Positions 54,436-62,076 of a stretch of DNA of 64,000 bases are shown here, one piece after another; positions within the stretch are counted from its first letter, which is position 1; every line of letters begins with the position of its first letter. Below the pieces are notes generated by a model. That model was given only the letters and a program-made list of their open reading frames with translations. It did no database searches and was not told where the DNA came from. Source of the stretch: Polyangiaceae bacterium (GTDB lineage Bacteria > Myxococcota_A > Polyangia > Polyangiales > Polyangiaceae); NCBI GenBank assembly GCA_041389725.1, contig JAWKRG010000005.1, positions 718,160 through 782,159 on the forward strand. Direction: 5' to 3'. The translations under genes were made by a program, and so were the position numbers.

Positions 54436-54531
54436 CTATGTCGCCAAAATGCTCACCAGAGCGATCACTTCGCGGACATACTCGACCACGTCGAGGAAAT
54501 GATCGCCGTGGCGAGCATTTCGGGGGGATAC
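54436..54531. repeat. 96-bp near-palindromic element, copy 2
   Basis: From CTATGTCGCCAAAATG to ATTTCGGGGGGATAC, the element again reads nearly the same on both strands. Relative to copy 1, the base after CCAGAG changes T to C and its partner in the other arm changes A to G, preserving the pair. It sits in the 589-base gap 54304-54892, which holds no gene. Confidence 0.88.
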
Positions 54532-54680
54532 CCGTAGCGCAACGCGTGGCAGCGTGCGACGCGCACGCGACACGAGCGTGTCCGCGTTTCCGCGAGCAGC
54601 TCCGCGAGAGCGAACGACTGAGAAGCTGCGCATGACCTCGCTGCTGTGGCCAACGATGCGCAACCATGTAGCGTGAAGTC

Positions 54681-54740
54681 TTGGGTTTGGGTCTAGGGAT
54701 TGGCGGCAGGGTGGAACTAATCACTCGGGGGTCGGCGGGG
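54681..54740. repeat. CTAGGGAT...CTAATCAC intergenic element, copy 2
   Basis: TTGGGTCTAGGGATTGGCGG, then AACTAATCACTCGGGGG, is about 150 bases from the 96-bp palindrome copy 2, as copy 1 is about 100 bases from palindrome copy 1. The order relative to the palindrome is reversed. Confidence 0.75.
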
Positions 54741-54789
54741 ACGTCCAGCACACTCACCTCGACGTAGACGTACGCGTGCACGTGGGCGC

Positions 54790-54930
54790 GCTGCACCGCT
54801 TTGAGTGCTCATGCGTGCACGCTGCAGTCGCGCTGCACCGCTTTGAGTGCTCACGCGTGCGCGCTGCAATCGAGCTGCACCGCTTTGAGTGCTCACGCGT
54901 GCGCGCTGCAATCGAGCTGCACCGCTTTGA
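54790..54930. repeat. 42-bp tandem repeat that duplicates the stop-codon end of a gene
   Basis: Three full 42-base units (54790-54831, 54832-54873, 54874-54915) and a partial fourth. On the minus strand each unit encodes LKAVQLDCSAHA followed by TGA, i.e. the last codons and stop of the gene ending at 54893. The unit is a multiple of three, so extra stops remain in frame. Confidence 0.93.
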
Positions 54931-56185
54931 GCGCGTAGGTGTCTTTGTCCACCAGTTCGGGCCAGATGACGAGGGCGCCGCCGGATCCGTCGTCGACGAT
55001 CTTTGGGGCTCCCACTCGGGTCTGTGCGCCATACTCCAAGTAGGTGGCGAGCGACAGCTGCAGGGGTGGGGCCAACTGTTTGCCGCCTTCGTCGAGGTCC
55101 AAGAGCTTGATCTGTGAGCCCGGGCCATTCTGGAACTCGAGGTAGACGTAGCGATAGGCGCCCGCGACCCAGGCGAGGTCGACGTGTTCGTGTTCACCGG
55201 AGAAACTGAGGCGTTCGTCGTCGGTCAGGCGCGCACCCTGGGCGTCCAGAGTGGTGAAGTACAGCGGCACGTTGAGGATATCGACGCGGCTGTCGGTGAA
55301 AGCGATGCCCACGCCGCTTGGCCCGTGAGCGATTCCAACGTCGTACACGTAGCGGTCGTGGTTGGTCAGATCCGGTGCCGCCTGCGCGGGAGTGCCCGCG
55401 GCGTCGAAGCGCGTGTACTTCATCGTGGAGCGCGAGGGCATGACCTCGACCCAGGCCAGTGCGAGCTCACTGCCCCTTGGCTCGAACTCGAACTCCTTGC
55501 CGATGCCTTTGCTGCTCAGAGTTTGTGCTACTCCAAAGCCAGCGCCGGGGTGCGCGCTGCGATACTTCACCGTGTACCAGCTGTCGGCTCCGGTCTTCTC
55601 CGACCACACGAAGATCAATGTCCCTGTCGGGGTACTGCCGATGCCGAAGGGGCCAAAGGTCGTGGGTTGGTCGGGTAGCTGAACCTCGCTCCACTCGGTA
55701 GTCAGCGAGAATACGCGCATCGCATAGTCGCCAGGGTCACGCACCGCTACGGCGTATCCCGTTGGTGTCACGGTCAGATCGGCCGTCCCCCCGTCCGGAA
55801 CCGGCAGAGCAACCTGCGCCACGAGCGACGGTTGCGAAACGGAGGAAAGAGACAGGCGCGGCATGCTCAGATCCCGCCACAGCACCGCCAGCTCACTTCC
55901 CCGGCGCAGCACTCGGGTCAAGCTCAGGCCCTTGCCCGAGCCCAGCAGCAAGCGTTCCTTCACACGACACGCAGCTGGCGCGGAGAGCGCCCCATCTACT
56001 GCGGCTTCGGCGCGGGCGTCGTTAGCGACGCCCGCATCGGTCCCTGGCGCGTCTCCGGCTTCCCAGTTTCGGGCGTCCGGGCCGGGCGGGGCCGAATCGG
56101 CGACGGCATCGACCCAACGCTCGTCGGATCCACAGCCCGACAGAAGCACCAGGCAGACAACCCCAAGCCAACCGCACCGTGCCAT
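54893..56185 (-). CDS. Lipoprotein with beta-propeller-like blades
   Basis: This 430-residue protein begins MARCGWLGVVCLVLLSGCGSDE with a clear lipobox and an Asp/Ala linker; ATG at 56221 is an alternative. The mature part shows repeated strand patterns (LTRVLRRGSELAVLWRDL; GTLIFVWSEKTGADSW; RGSELALAWVEV; SGVGIAFTDS; GGALVIWPELVD), resembling the tail of the giant Cys-repeat lipoproteins and suggesting a propeller. The natural stop at 54893 is followed by three more in-frame copies of the last 14 codons. Function unknown; surface location inferred. Confidence 0.84.
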   Translation of the reverse strand: MARCGWLGVVCLVLLSGCGSDERWVDAVADSAPPGPDARNWEAGDAPGTDAGVANDARAEAAVDGALSAPAACRVKERLLLGSGKGLSLTRVLRRGSELAVLWRDLSMPRLSLSSVSQPSLVAQVALPVPDGGTADLTVTPTGYAVAVRDPGDYAMRVFSLTTEWSEVQLPDQPTTFGPFGIGSTPTGTLIFVWSEKTGADSWYTVKYRSAHPGAGFGVAQTLSSKGIGKEFEFEPRGSELALAWVEVMPSRSTMKYTRFDAAGTPAQAAPDLTNHDRYVYDVGIAHGPSGVGIAFTDSRVDILNVPLYFTTLDAQGARLTDDERLSFSGEHEHVDLAWVAGAYRYVYLEFQNGPGSQIKLLDLDEGGKQLAPPLQLSLATYLEYGAQTRVGAPKIVDDGSGGALVIWPELVDKDTYALKAVQLDCSAHA

Positions 56186-56259
56186 ATGAGTGCTAAACGC
56201 GAGTTGTCGTCGAAGCGTCATGACGAGGTGGGTAGAAAGTCGGCCCTCGGCGGCGTTCG

Positions 56260-57498
56260 CTACTCCGTGAACGCCGCCTGGGCCGCTTCGCCGCACGCGA
56301 TCTCGAGGCGTGACTCGAACACGCGAACGTACCCGACGTGGTCTTCCAGGAGCTCGTCGATGATGGTCGTGAGCGCCGACAGTGCGGATAGCGCGGCATT
56401 GGCGACTTGCTGATAGGGAACTGGCGGGAGAGCAGGCGCGCCGCTTCCGCTCCCAGCTCCGCCGCTTCCGCTCCCAGCTCCGCCGCTTCCGCTCCCGGCT
56501 CCGCCGCTTCCGCCCGAACCACCAAACACGGACTGGAAGGCCGCCTGAAGCCAGGTGGTAACCGCAGTGAAGGCGCTCTCGAAAGTCTCCCACGCCTGCG
56601 CCAGCCTTCGTTTCGCTTCGTCTGACATTCCCCCCTTGCCGGCACGAAGGTCGAACGAGATGGCCACGTCGTGCGGGCCTGGCTGGACGGACACGGACTT
56701 GGTTGCACGATCACCCCGCTCCCCGCGGCCTTTCGTCAGCGGTCCTGCTCCGGGAGTTCCCGACGCAGGCGTAGAGGCGAGCGCCGCGCGGGTCTGTGCG
56801 TTCGGCAGCTGCAGCCCGTCGACCTCCATGCCATCGAGCAGCACATCGACTTTGATGTCGTAGTTACCCTGGTCGTCGACGTAGCTATCCCAACGCTCAC
56901 CATGTATGAGCACCACGCTCTGCACGGTGTCAACGGCGAACCCCCAAGTCACTTTTCCTCTCAGCTTCGCGATGTCGTTCTTGCCGTCCTTGAGCGCAAG
57001 GAACTTGTGCTTGAACTCCCGGTACTGGTTGTCGATGCTCGTCAGTCCCGAGGACGCGAGTTGCATGGGGTTCGTGATGAGCCCAGCTAGCTGTCGCGCC
57101 AGGGCCACGAGTTCGTCCCAGGTCTCGACACTGGCCATCGCCGTCATGTGGTCCGCTTCTTCGTGGTAGTCGCTGCCGGTGAGTTGGCCCGCGTTCTTCC
57201 AATTCACTTTCATCGAGATCGCGCGCTTCAGCTGGCCGTCGCATTCCGGGATGGCCTTGGGGTAGCCGTTTTGCACGCGCGGGGTCAGGTTGGGCTCCGC
57301 CTCAGGCCCCTCCGCACACTTGACGCAACCGCTTGCCCTGCGCTCGCGGATGAAGAGCCCCGGCTCCTCGTAAGGTACAATCCACTTGTCCTCCGCACGC
57401 TCGCCGTGCCCGCCCGTGCGTTCTTCTGTCGAGCCTAGGCGCTCGTGAAAGCGTCGTTCGAGCTCGGCCATGCGTTCCTCCAATTCGCGTTCACTCAT
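56260..57498 (-). CDS. Cytoplasmic protein of unknown function with Gly/Ser repeat linker
   Basis: This 412-residue protein starts after GAGGGAG. Its N-terminus is a charged coiled coil (MSERELEERMAELERRFHERL). A Cys-containing segment (SGCVKCAEGPEA) and an alpha/beta domain follow, with AISMKVNWKNAGQLTG and GDRATKSVSVQPGPHDVAISFDLRAG. A linker of GSGSGGA heptads near residue 340 comes from a 21-bp repeat, and a helical tail ends the protein. No signal peptide is present. It does not match a family I know; the linker and C-terminal helix suggest a multi-domain structural or effector-type protein. Confidence 0.75.
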   Translation of the reverse strand: MSERELEERMAELERRFHERLGSTEERTGGHGERAEDKWIVPYEEPGLFIRERRASGCVKCAEGPEAEPNLTPRVQNGYPKAIPECDGQLKRAISMKVNWKNAGQLTGSDYHEEADHMTAMASVETWDELVALARQLAGLITNPMQLASSGLTSIDNQYREFKHKFLALKDGKNDIAKLRGKVTWGFAVDTVQSVVLIHGERWDSYVDDQGNYDIKVDVLLDGMEVDGLQLPNAQTRAALASTPASGTPGAGPLTKGRGERGDRATKSVSVQPGPHDVAISFDLRAGKGGMSDEAKRRLAQAWETFESAFTAVTTWLQAAFQSVFGGSGGSGGAGSGSGGAGSGSGGAGSGSGAPALPPVPYQQVANAALSALSALTTIIDELLEDHVGYVRVFESRLEIACGEAAQAAFTE

Positions 57499-57555
57499 CT
57501 GCTGCTCCCTCGGGTCGTGGTCTTGGGGGGGCGTAGGCACGTCTGAACGTCGCGC

Positions 57556-58689
57556 CTACTCGTCCTTGGTGTCCTGGTTGCTGTAGAACGTCGCGTACAC
57601 CGGTACATGGTCCGAAACGCCGCTCGTGATGTCCGACGATAGGTTTGCTGGCAGCATCAGAATGCCGCGTGCGTAGTCCTCCTTCGCCACGAAGGAGTTG
57701 TAGATCAGGTAGTCGACCTTGGTGTTGGCAGTTGGGCGTGTGGCCGCTGGTGGCGGTCGCACGGTCCAGTCAGTCGCGCTCACCTGGTCCCAAGGTGGCT
57801 TCGGGGTCTCTCGGTTGAAGTCGCCCGCGACGATCACGTCCTTGTTGGACCCGCTCAGCCCTGCGAAGCCCCCAGTCTGCCCGCCGACCGCCCCGTGAAG
57901 CTGGTTGACCGCTTGGAACTCCGCCGTCTGCACTGTCATATTGTTCGGGTGCGCGAAGTGTGTGCAAGCGAGCAAGAAGTCGAAGCGCTGCTTGCCAGTG
58001 CTCGGGTTTGGTCCAAACGCGTCCTTCACTCGAAGGTGCGCCCAGGTCGGCATGCGACCGATCCCAGTTGCGGAGTGGCTTCCTGAAGACACGCCGCCCG
58101 GCTTGGCCGCCACCTGTTCGAGGGTCGTGTTGTCAAACACGAGCAGCGTGAAGAAGTTGGTCACGCCGGCCGGGGCTACACTGGACCCCTCGATGGTCGT
58201 GTAGTCTCCCCCTAGTGCTGCCTGCAGTCGTGTGATCGCAATCCGTGACTGCACCTCCTGTAGGCAGAAGGCGGCGAACTTGTGAACCTTGATTACGCTG
58301 GCGATGAACTGAGCCTTGTTCTGATTCTGGTAGCCGCTCGTCGACGCGTTCGCCGGCTGGTCAGCCTTGGCGGCCGAGAACGCGCTGATGTTCCAGGTTC
58401 CGATCTTGATCTCTGGTTGGCCTGTGGGCGGAGTGACGCCGATCCCTCCCGTTCCACCGCCGCCGTCGTCGAATTCACCCGGCAGCTCCTCAGTCGGCTC
58501 CGAGCCGGCATCGGACGAACGCTCCCTCGTCCCACCCGGAACTCCGGGCGGAGGCGGTGGGCCGCAGGCATATGCGGCCGCCACGCCCGCAGAGATCGCA
58601 ACTATCGCGGACGCGCGCTGTCGATGGCGGCGGCGCGACGGCGGTGTCCCACACGCGTCGATACTCTCCCTCTTCGCGACCGCCCTCAT
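57556..58689 (-). CDS. Secreted endonuclease/exonuclease/phosphatase family protein
   Basis: This 377-residue protein has a twin-basic N-terminus (RRRHRQRASAIVAISAGVAAAYACGPPPP) that looks like an export signal with lipobox, then a Pro/Gly/Asp linker. The DNase I-like fold follows: IGTWNISAF near residue 97, FCLQEVQSR (catalytic Glu), LACTHFAHPNN, VIVAGDFNRE, TKVDYLIYN and the C-terminal SDHVPVYATF with the catalytic His. It cleaves phosphodiester or phosphomonoester bonds with Mg2+. An exported nuclease fits nutrient scavenging; the actual substrate is unknown. Confidence 0.92.
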   Translation of the reverse strand: MRAVAKRESIDACGTPPSRRRHRQRASAIVAISAGVAAAYACGPPPPPGVPGGTRERSSDAGSEPTEELPGEFDDGGGGTGGIGVTPPTGQPEIKIGTWNISAFSAAKADQPANASTSGYQNQNKAQFIASVIKVHKFAAFCLQEVQSRIAITRLQAALGGDYTTIEGSSVAPAGVTNFFTLLVFDNTTLEQVAAKPGGVSSGSHSATGIGRMPTWAHLRVKDAFGPNPSTGKQRFDFLLACTHFAHPNNMTVQTAEFQAVNQLHGAVGGQTGGFAGLSGSNKDVIVAGDFNRETPKPPWDQVSATDWTVRPPPAATRPTANTKVDYLIYNSFVAKEDYARGILMLPANLSSDITSGVSDHVPVYATFYSNQDTKDE

Positions 58690-58784
58690 CGCCACTGGAG
58701 GGTATCCCGTCGCGCCGGGCTCCGCCACCTCACGTGCGTTCACCGCATTGCGCGTTCCTCCAACTCAGTCGGCGTAGAGGCGCC

Positions 58785-59033
58785 ATGCGCTCGTCGGCGA
58801 CCCGAAGCCGAGATGAGGCAAGAGCCCTCGCACAAGTCGTGCTGGCGCGAGCCCGAGCCGGGGAGGACTTCGCGCAATTGGCCCGCACCTACAACGACGG
58901 TAACGACATCAGCCATTTCGATGACGAAACGATGGCCATCGTTTTCTCCGACTACGCCAGCCTACGGCCAGGCGAGCTGAGCGAAGTGAAGCAGACGCCC
59001 TTCGGCTTCACGGTGATTCGACGGAGCAAGTAG
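58785..59033 (+). CDS. Compact parvulin-like (PpiC) domain protein
   Basis: This 82-residue protein carries the parvulin pattern ALAQVVLARARAGEDFAQLARTYNDG, then FSDYASLRPGELSEVKQTPFGFTVIRR. In typical PpiC domains about ten more residues with a GGDLGWF motif separate the two parts; here the middle is shortened to NDISHFDDETMAIV. The start follows GTAGAGG at eight bases. It lacks any signal peptide, so it is either a free cytoplasmic isomerase or a truncated remnant of SurA/PrsA-type protein. It is divergent from the nuclease gene. Confidence 0.72.
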   Translation: MRSSATRSRDEARALAQVVLARARAGEDFAQLARTYNDGNDISHFDDETMAIVFSDYASLRPGELSEVKQTPFGFTVIRRSK

Positions 59034-59063
59034 TAGCCCGTGCGCGACGGTTTCGTCCTGGAC

Positions 59064-59567
59064 TCATCCGAAACGCAACGAGACGCGATGCTGCTCGGAC
59101 TGGGCGAAGGGCTGCAGCTTTTCGATGGGCATGAGCTGGGCGACGAAGTCGGCCAGGGTGGTTTTGTAGCTCATGAGGACCCACCAACTGTCATCCATTT
59201 CTTGGCGGCGCTCGCGAAGGCTTCCGAAGCGCCAATCGATCGGGCTTCCGATCGCTTCGAAGCGTCGCCAGTCCGCATCCTTGAGTTCCGCTGGGAAGGG
59301 TTCGTCGCCGCGCACGAAACGCTCGACGTCCTTTGCGTTGCGTGATGTGTGCACAATCAGCTCGAAATCGCGCCAGGTTGCTATCTCGAGGGCTGCCACC
59401 GTCGCAACCCACTCGCCATTCGGAGAGGGAATGGCCTCGAAGGGAAGGAGCTGTCCCGAATGCAGCCAGCGACCGACGCTGCCTTTGTACTCGGAGCCCA
59501 GATCTTCGATGCGGTTCCAGGTGCCGTTGCACAACTCCTCGAGTCTGGTGTCGTAACCCCAACCCAT
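59064..59567 (-). CDS. Hypothetical cytoplasmic protein
   Basis: This 167-residue protein begins MGWGYDTRLEELCNGTWNRIED; the frame is open to 59693 but the extra 42 residues lack character. The interior (WVATVAALEIATWRDFELIVHTSRNAKDVERFV, DWRRFEAIGSPIDWRF, WVLMSYKTTLADFVAQLMPIEKL) is aromatic and globular. I do not recognise the fold. A decayed copy of its first part lies at 59923-59999 on the far side of a small plus-strand gene. Confidence 0.65.
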   Translation of the reverse strand: MGWGYDTRLEELCNGTWNRIEDLGSEYKGSVGRWLHSGQLLPFEAIPSPNGEWVATVAALEIATWRDFELIVHTSRNAKDVERFVRGDEPFPAELKDADWRRFEAIGSPIDWRFGSLRERRQEMDDSWWVLMSYKTTLADFVAQLMPIEKLQPFAQSEQHRVSLRFG

Positions 59568-59655
59568 TCCACTTTGCCTAGCTGCCGAGGGCAAGGGACG
59601 CAAGGCATAGGCGGCGTGGGCGCGTGTTGCCGCCTCGAAGGCGGACGAGGCGCGT

Positions 59656-59916
59656 TTGCTCCAGACACGCACCAAGCCGGCCAGCGACGACAACGGCCGT
59701 GCAGAGGCGATCTACGCCTGCGCGCCCGTTTCGCGTGCGGGGGGTGAGGCCACCCGGGCCCATCGCAAGAAGGCCTGCGACGAGGCTGCGTGGGCCGCGA
59801 CCTGGGAGACCAAGGCGTGCCGCGACCCGGAAGGCATCAACGCGATCAGTGATTGCCAGCGCGCAACGGCCGCGCGCGAGGCGGCCAAGTGGGCCTGTGG
59901 CAAGCAGGCGAATTGA
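59656..59916 (+). CDS. Small Cys-containing helical protein, possibly a gene remnant
   Basis: This frame of 86 residues starts at TTG. From about residue 20, its codons show the strong third-position G/C bias of true genes (AIYACAPVSRAGGEATRAHRKKACDEAAWAA, then KWACGKQAN). Cysteines recur at even spacing along a helix-rich chain, like the small disulfide-linked hairpins of neighbouring lipoproteins. No signal peptide is visible, so the 5' end may have been lost. It is squeezed between a gene and a decayed copy of that gene. Confidence 0.5.
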   Translation: MLQTRTKPASDDNGRAEAIYACAPVSRAGGEATRAHRKKACDEAAWAATWETKACRDPEGINAISDCQRATAAREAAKWACGKQAN

Positions 59917-59922
59917 CCGGGT

Positions 59923-59999
59923 GCTCGCCATTCGGAGAGGGGAATATCCTCGAAGGGAAGGAAGACCGCGACGACCTCTCGGGGCCCAGATCCGTTCCG
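59923..59999 (-). pseudogene. Decayed partial copy of the hypothetical gene at 59064-59567
   Basis: CTCGCCATTCGGAGAGGGG and CCTCGAAGGGAAGGA repeat bases 59412-59450 almost exactly. After a loss of about 35 bases, CGGGGCCCAGATCCGTTCC matches 59491-59520. This marks an old tandem duplication followed by deletion. Confidence 0.7.
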
Positions 60000-60005
60000 A
60001 GCAGG

Positions 60006-60959
60006 TCAGTAGCAGTTTACGATCGGCTCGCGTTTGCAGGTGCCAGCGACACACTTCAGGCCCTGTTCGCACGGGTCGTCGAGCAGGACATCTGCCTTGC
60101 AGGACTGGCCTGCCAGAAGCTTCGGTTTGCATGTTCCCGGTCCACCTTCCGGGCCCGCGCAGTACAGTCCGAGGCCGCACTTGCTGCCGAAACCGCACGC
60201 CGAGCCTGCTGGCGGGCCAGCTCCGGGCGGATTGGAAGTGCATACGCTCTGGGAGCAGTCAAAACCGTAGCGACACTCGTTGTCGTCAGTGCAGGTCGCA
60301 CCGGCTTCGAGGGTCGTGGAGCACACGTTGTTGAGGCAAGGCAGCAGCCCCTCGCAGGGTGTTGTTCCATCGCAGGCCGATCCGGGCAGGACGACCAACT
60401 TGCAGATGGATTCCCTACACTCACCCTCGGAGCAGGCCAGCCCCGCCTCGAGGTCGCAGCTGGCGCCCAGCGGCTGTGTCTTGCTTGATACGGCCAAGCA
60501 CTTTGTGCATCGCGTCGCAGCGTCCCAGCCGCACGCGCCGCTCGCACATTGATAGTGCTGAACACAAGCGGCGCCTGCATCGAGTGTGCCTGGTGGCGGC
60601 AGGCACTCCGCGATCCCAACGACGTTGCCGAGGTGGCCACACGCAGCGGTGGGCATTGCAGCCGCGCAAGCGTTTAGCCGCGCCGGAGTCTGAGTCGTAC
60701 CCTCGAGCAAGAACACGGTTTCGCAGGAGCGTGCTTCCCTGCGCGCGCAGTCCTCCAGCGTTCCCAAACCAACGAGATTGTACGGGCCACACGCTTGCTT
60801 GCGGGCACACGTTGCACTTGCCAAAGCTGCACACGCTGCCGCCTGTTCTGAGCTGACGTTGGGCTCATCTTTCGCGGCGTCCTCGTTGGAGCTGCATCCC
60901 GATACCGCGGGCAAAAGGCTGATGGCGACCATCACCCACGCCTGGAAACTGCTGCGCAT
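60006..60959 (-). CDS. Cysteine-rich lipoprotein
   Basis: This 317-residue protein starts five bases after AGGAGGAG. It has the signal WVMVAISLLPAVSGCSS, a helical four-cysteine domain (AAACAALASATCARKQACGPYN; DCARREARSCE) and then EGF-like modules with spacing CxxxxxCxxGxC (GAACVQHYQCASGAC; GASCDLEAGLACSEGEC; GATCTDDNECRYGFDC; GSACGFGSKCGLGLYC). This combination is widespread in myxobacterial lipoproteins with unknown role. Disulfide-stabilised surface exposure is likely. Confidence 0.87.
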   Translation of the reverse strand: MRSSFQAWVMVAISLLPAVSGCSSNEDAAKDEPNVSSEQAAACAALASATCARKQACGPYNLVGLGTLEDCARREARSCETVFLLEGTTQTPARLNACAAAMPTAACGHLGNVVGIAECLPPPGTLDAGAACVQHYQCASGACGWDAATRCTKCLAVSSKTQPLGASCDLEAGLACSEGECRESICKLVVLPGSACDGTTPCEGLLPCLNNVCSTTLEAGATCTDDNECRYGFDCSQSVCTSNPPGAGPPAGSACGFGSKCGLGLYCAGPEGGPGTCKPKLLAGQSCKADVLLDDPCEQGLKCVAGTCKREPIVNCY

Positions 60960-61062
60960 GCTCCTCCTACGTGGTCGGGTACCCAACTCTCCCTCGCGCG
61001 GCCCCGGTCGATGGGGCACCTCATGCTACTCTTCCGAGTCGAGACCCCGGACGCAAACTCGC

Positions 61063-61533
61063 CTACGACCCGCCCTCAGGGAGTTTCGTCTCGAGCTCGA
61101 CCGTGGCGTGGCGACATTGCATGCCGCAGGTGCTGTGGTGGCTGAAGTCGACTTCGCGCGCGAAGTCGTAGACGTGCGCCCCAGAGGCGTCTTCGACCCA
61201 AAGCGTGACGAGCTGGCGGTCCGGTCCCGAGCCAATGCCAGATGAAAGCCGTACTCGGACCAGCGTGGGACCGAGCATCGAAATTTCTCCTTCGGGGTGC
61301 AGTGCGAACCACGACCCGATCGGCGTGTGCGGCCCGAGAGGTTCGGCCAAGTGCGCGGAGGAACACCTGAACCCCACGCACCAACGGATGCTGCCACCGT
61401 TCAACGCTTCGTAGGGTATCGCCAGCGGTCCACTGATCTTGATATAGTCGTAGCAGGCCGCCAGACAGTTCCCTTGCGGGTCAGAGCAACTCAGAAACGG
61501 GAAAAGGACGACGACGGCAGCCCCCAAGCGCAT
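61063..61533 (-). CDS. Small lipoprotein of unknown function
   Basis: This 156-residue protein has the signal MRLGAAVVVLFPFLSCSDP with a lipobox-like LSC. The mature chain is beta-rich with eight cysteines (GNCLAACYDYI; RWCVGFRCSS; STCGMQCRH). The mid-section GPTLVRVRLSSG, LVTLWVEDASG, DFAREVDFS suggests a single beta sandwich. ATG at 61533 immediately follows GGAGG, which is too close for a normal ribosome site; ATG at 61581 is an alternative. No family was recognised. Confidence 0.72.
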   Translation of the reverse strand: MRLGAAVVVLFPFLSCSDPQGNCLAACYDYIKISGPLAIPYEALNGGSIRWCVGFRCSSAHLAEPLGPHTPIGSWFALHPEGEISMLGPTLVRVRLSSGIGSGPDRQLVTLWVEDASGAHVYDFAREVDFSHHSTCGMQCRHATVELETKLPEGGS

Positions 61534-61785
61534 CCTCCAGTGTGACACGGCCACACGGCTACGGCTCGTGCGCGACGCCAAACCTCGGGGCGCGCATCTG
61601 TTTGCCGAGCGCGTTGCGTGACCCCGCGCTCGGCGCTAGTGCTCCGCTTGTGTTTGGACGGCTCGCGGCCCACGCGATCTCGAAGCCAGTGAAACTCGTT
61701 TTGACGCCCGAGTGACCCTTGGCTCTGTCAGGGCGGTCAGGCAAAGCAAACGATCCCTCCGGACGCGTGTGCTACTCTCGCCACC

Positions 61786-62046
61786 ATGAGTGAGGGGAAT
61801 CCAACGACACCGGAGGCCGCCGTTCCGGCATGGAAGTTCTGGCACCCACTTCCGTTTTGGCACGTGCTCGTGATCTTCTTCATCGCGCAAATCGTCGCGG
61901 CGATGCCCGTGGTGTTCGTCCGCGAGGCCCTGGGCATCGGGTTGCCCACGGCCACAATCGGCGGCGCCGGCGGCCTGGTGGGCTACTTCATCGTGATGCG
62001 ACGAGCGCAGAAGGCGCGAGAAACGGCGCCGGCCGTCAAAGGCTAG
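61786..62046 (+). CDS. Small two-helix membrane protein
   Basis: This 86-residue protein has two hydrophobic segments (WHVLVIFFIAQIVAAMPVVFV and TIGGAGGLVGYFIVM) and a basic tail (RRAQKARE). Trp and His cluster before the first helix (WKFWHPLPFWHVL), which is uncommon. There are no cysteines. The family is unknown. The 250-base gap upstream (61534-61785) holds no gene I can support. Confidence 0.72.
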   Translation: MSEGNPTTPEAAVPAWKFWHPLPFWHVLVIFFIAQIVAAMPVVFVREALGIGLPTATIGGAGGLVGYFIVMRRAQKARETAPAVKG

Positions 62047-62076
62047 CGCGCCGGCGTAGAGCCGCGCCGAGCGTGG

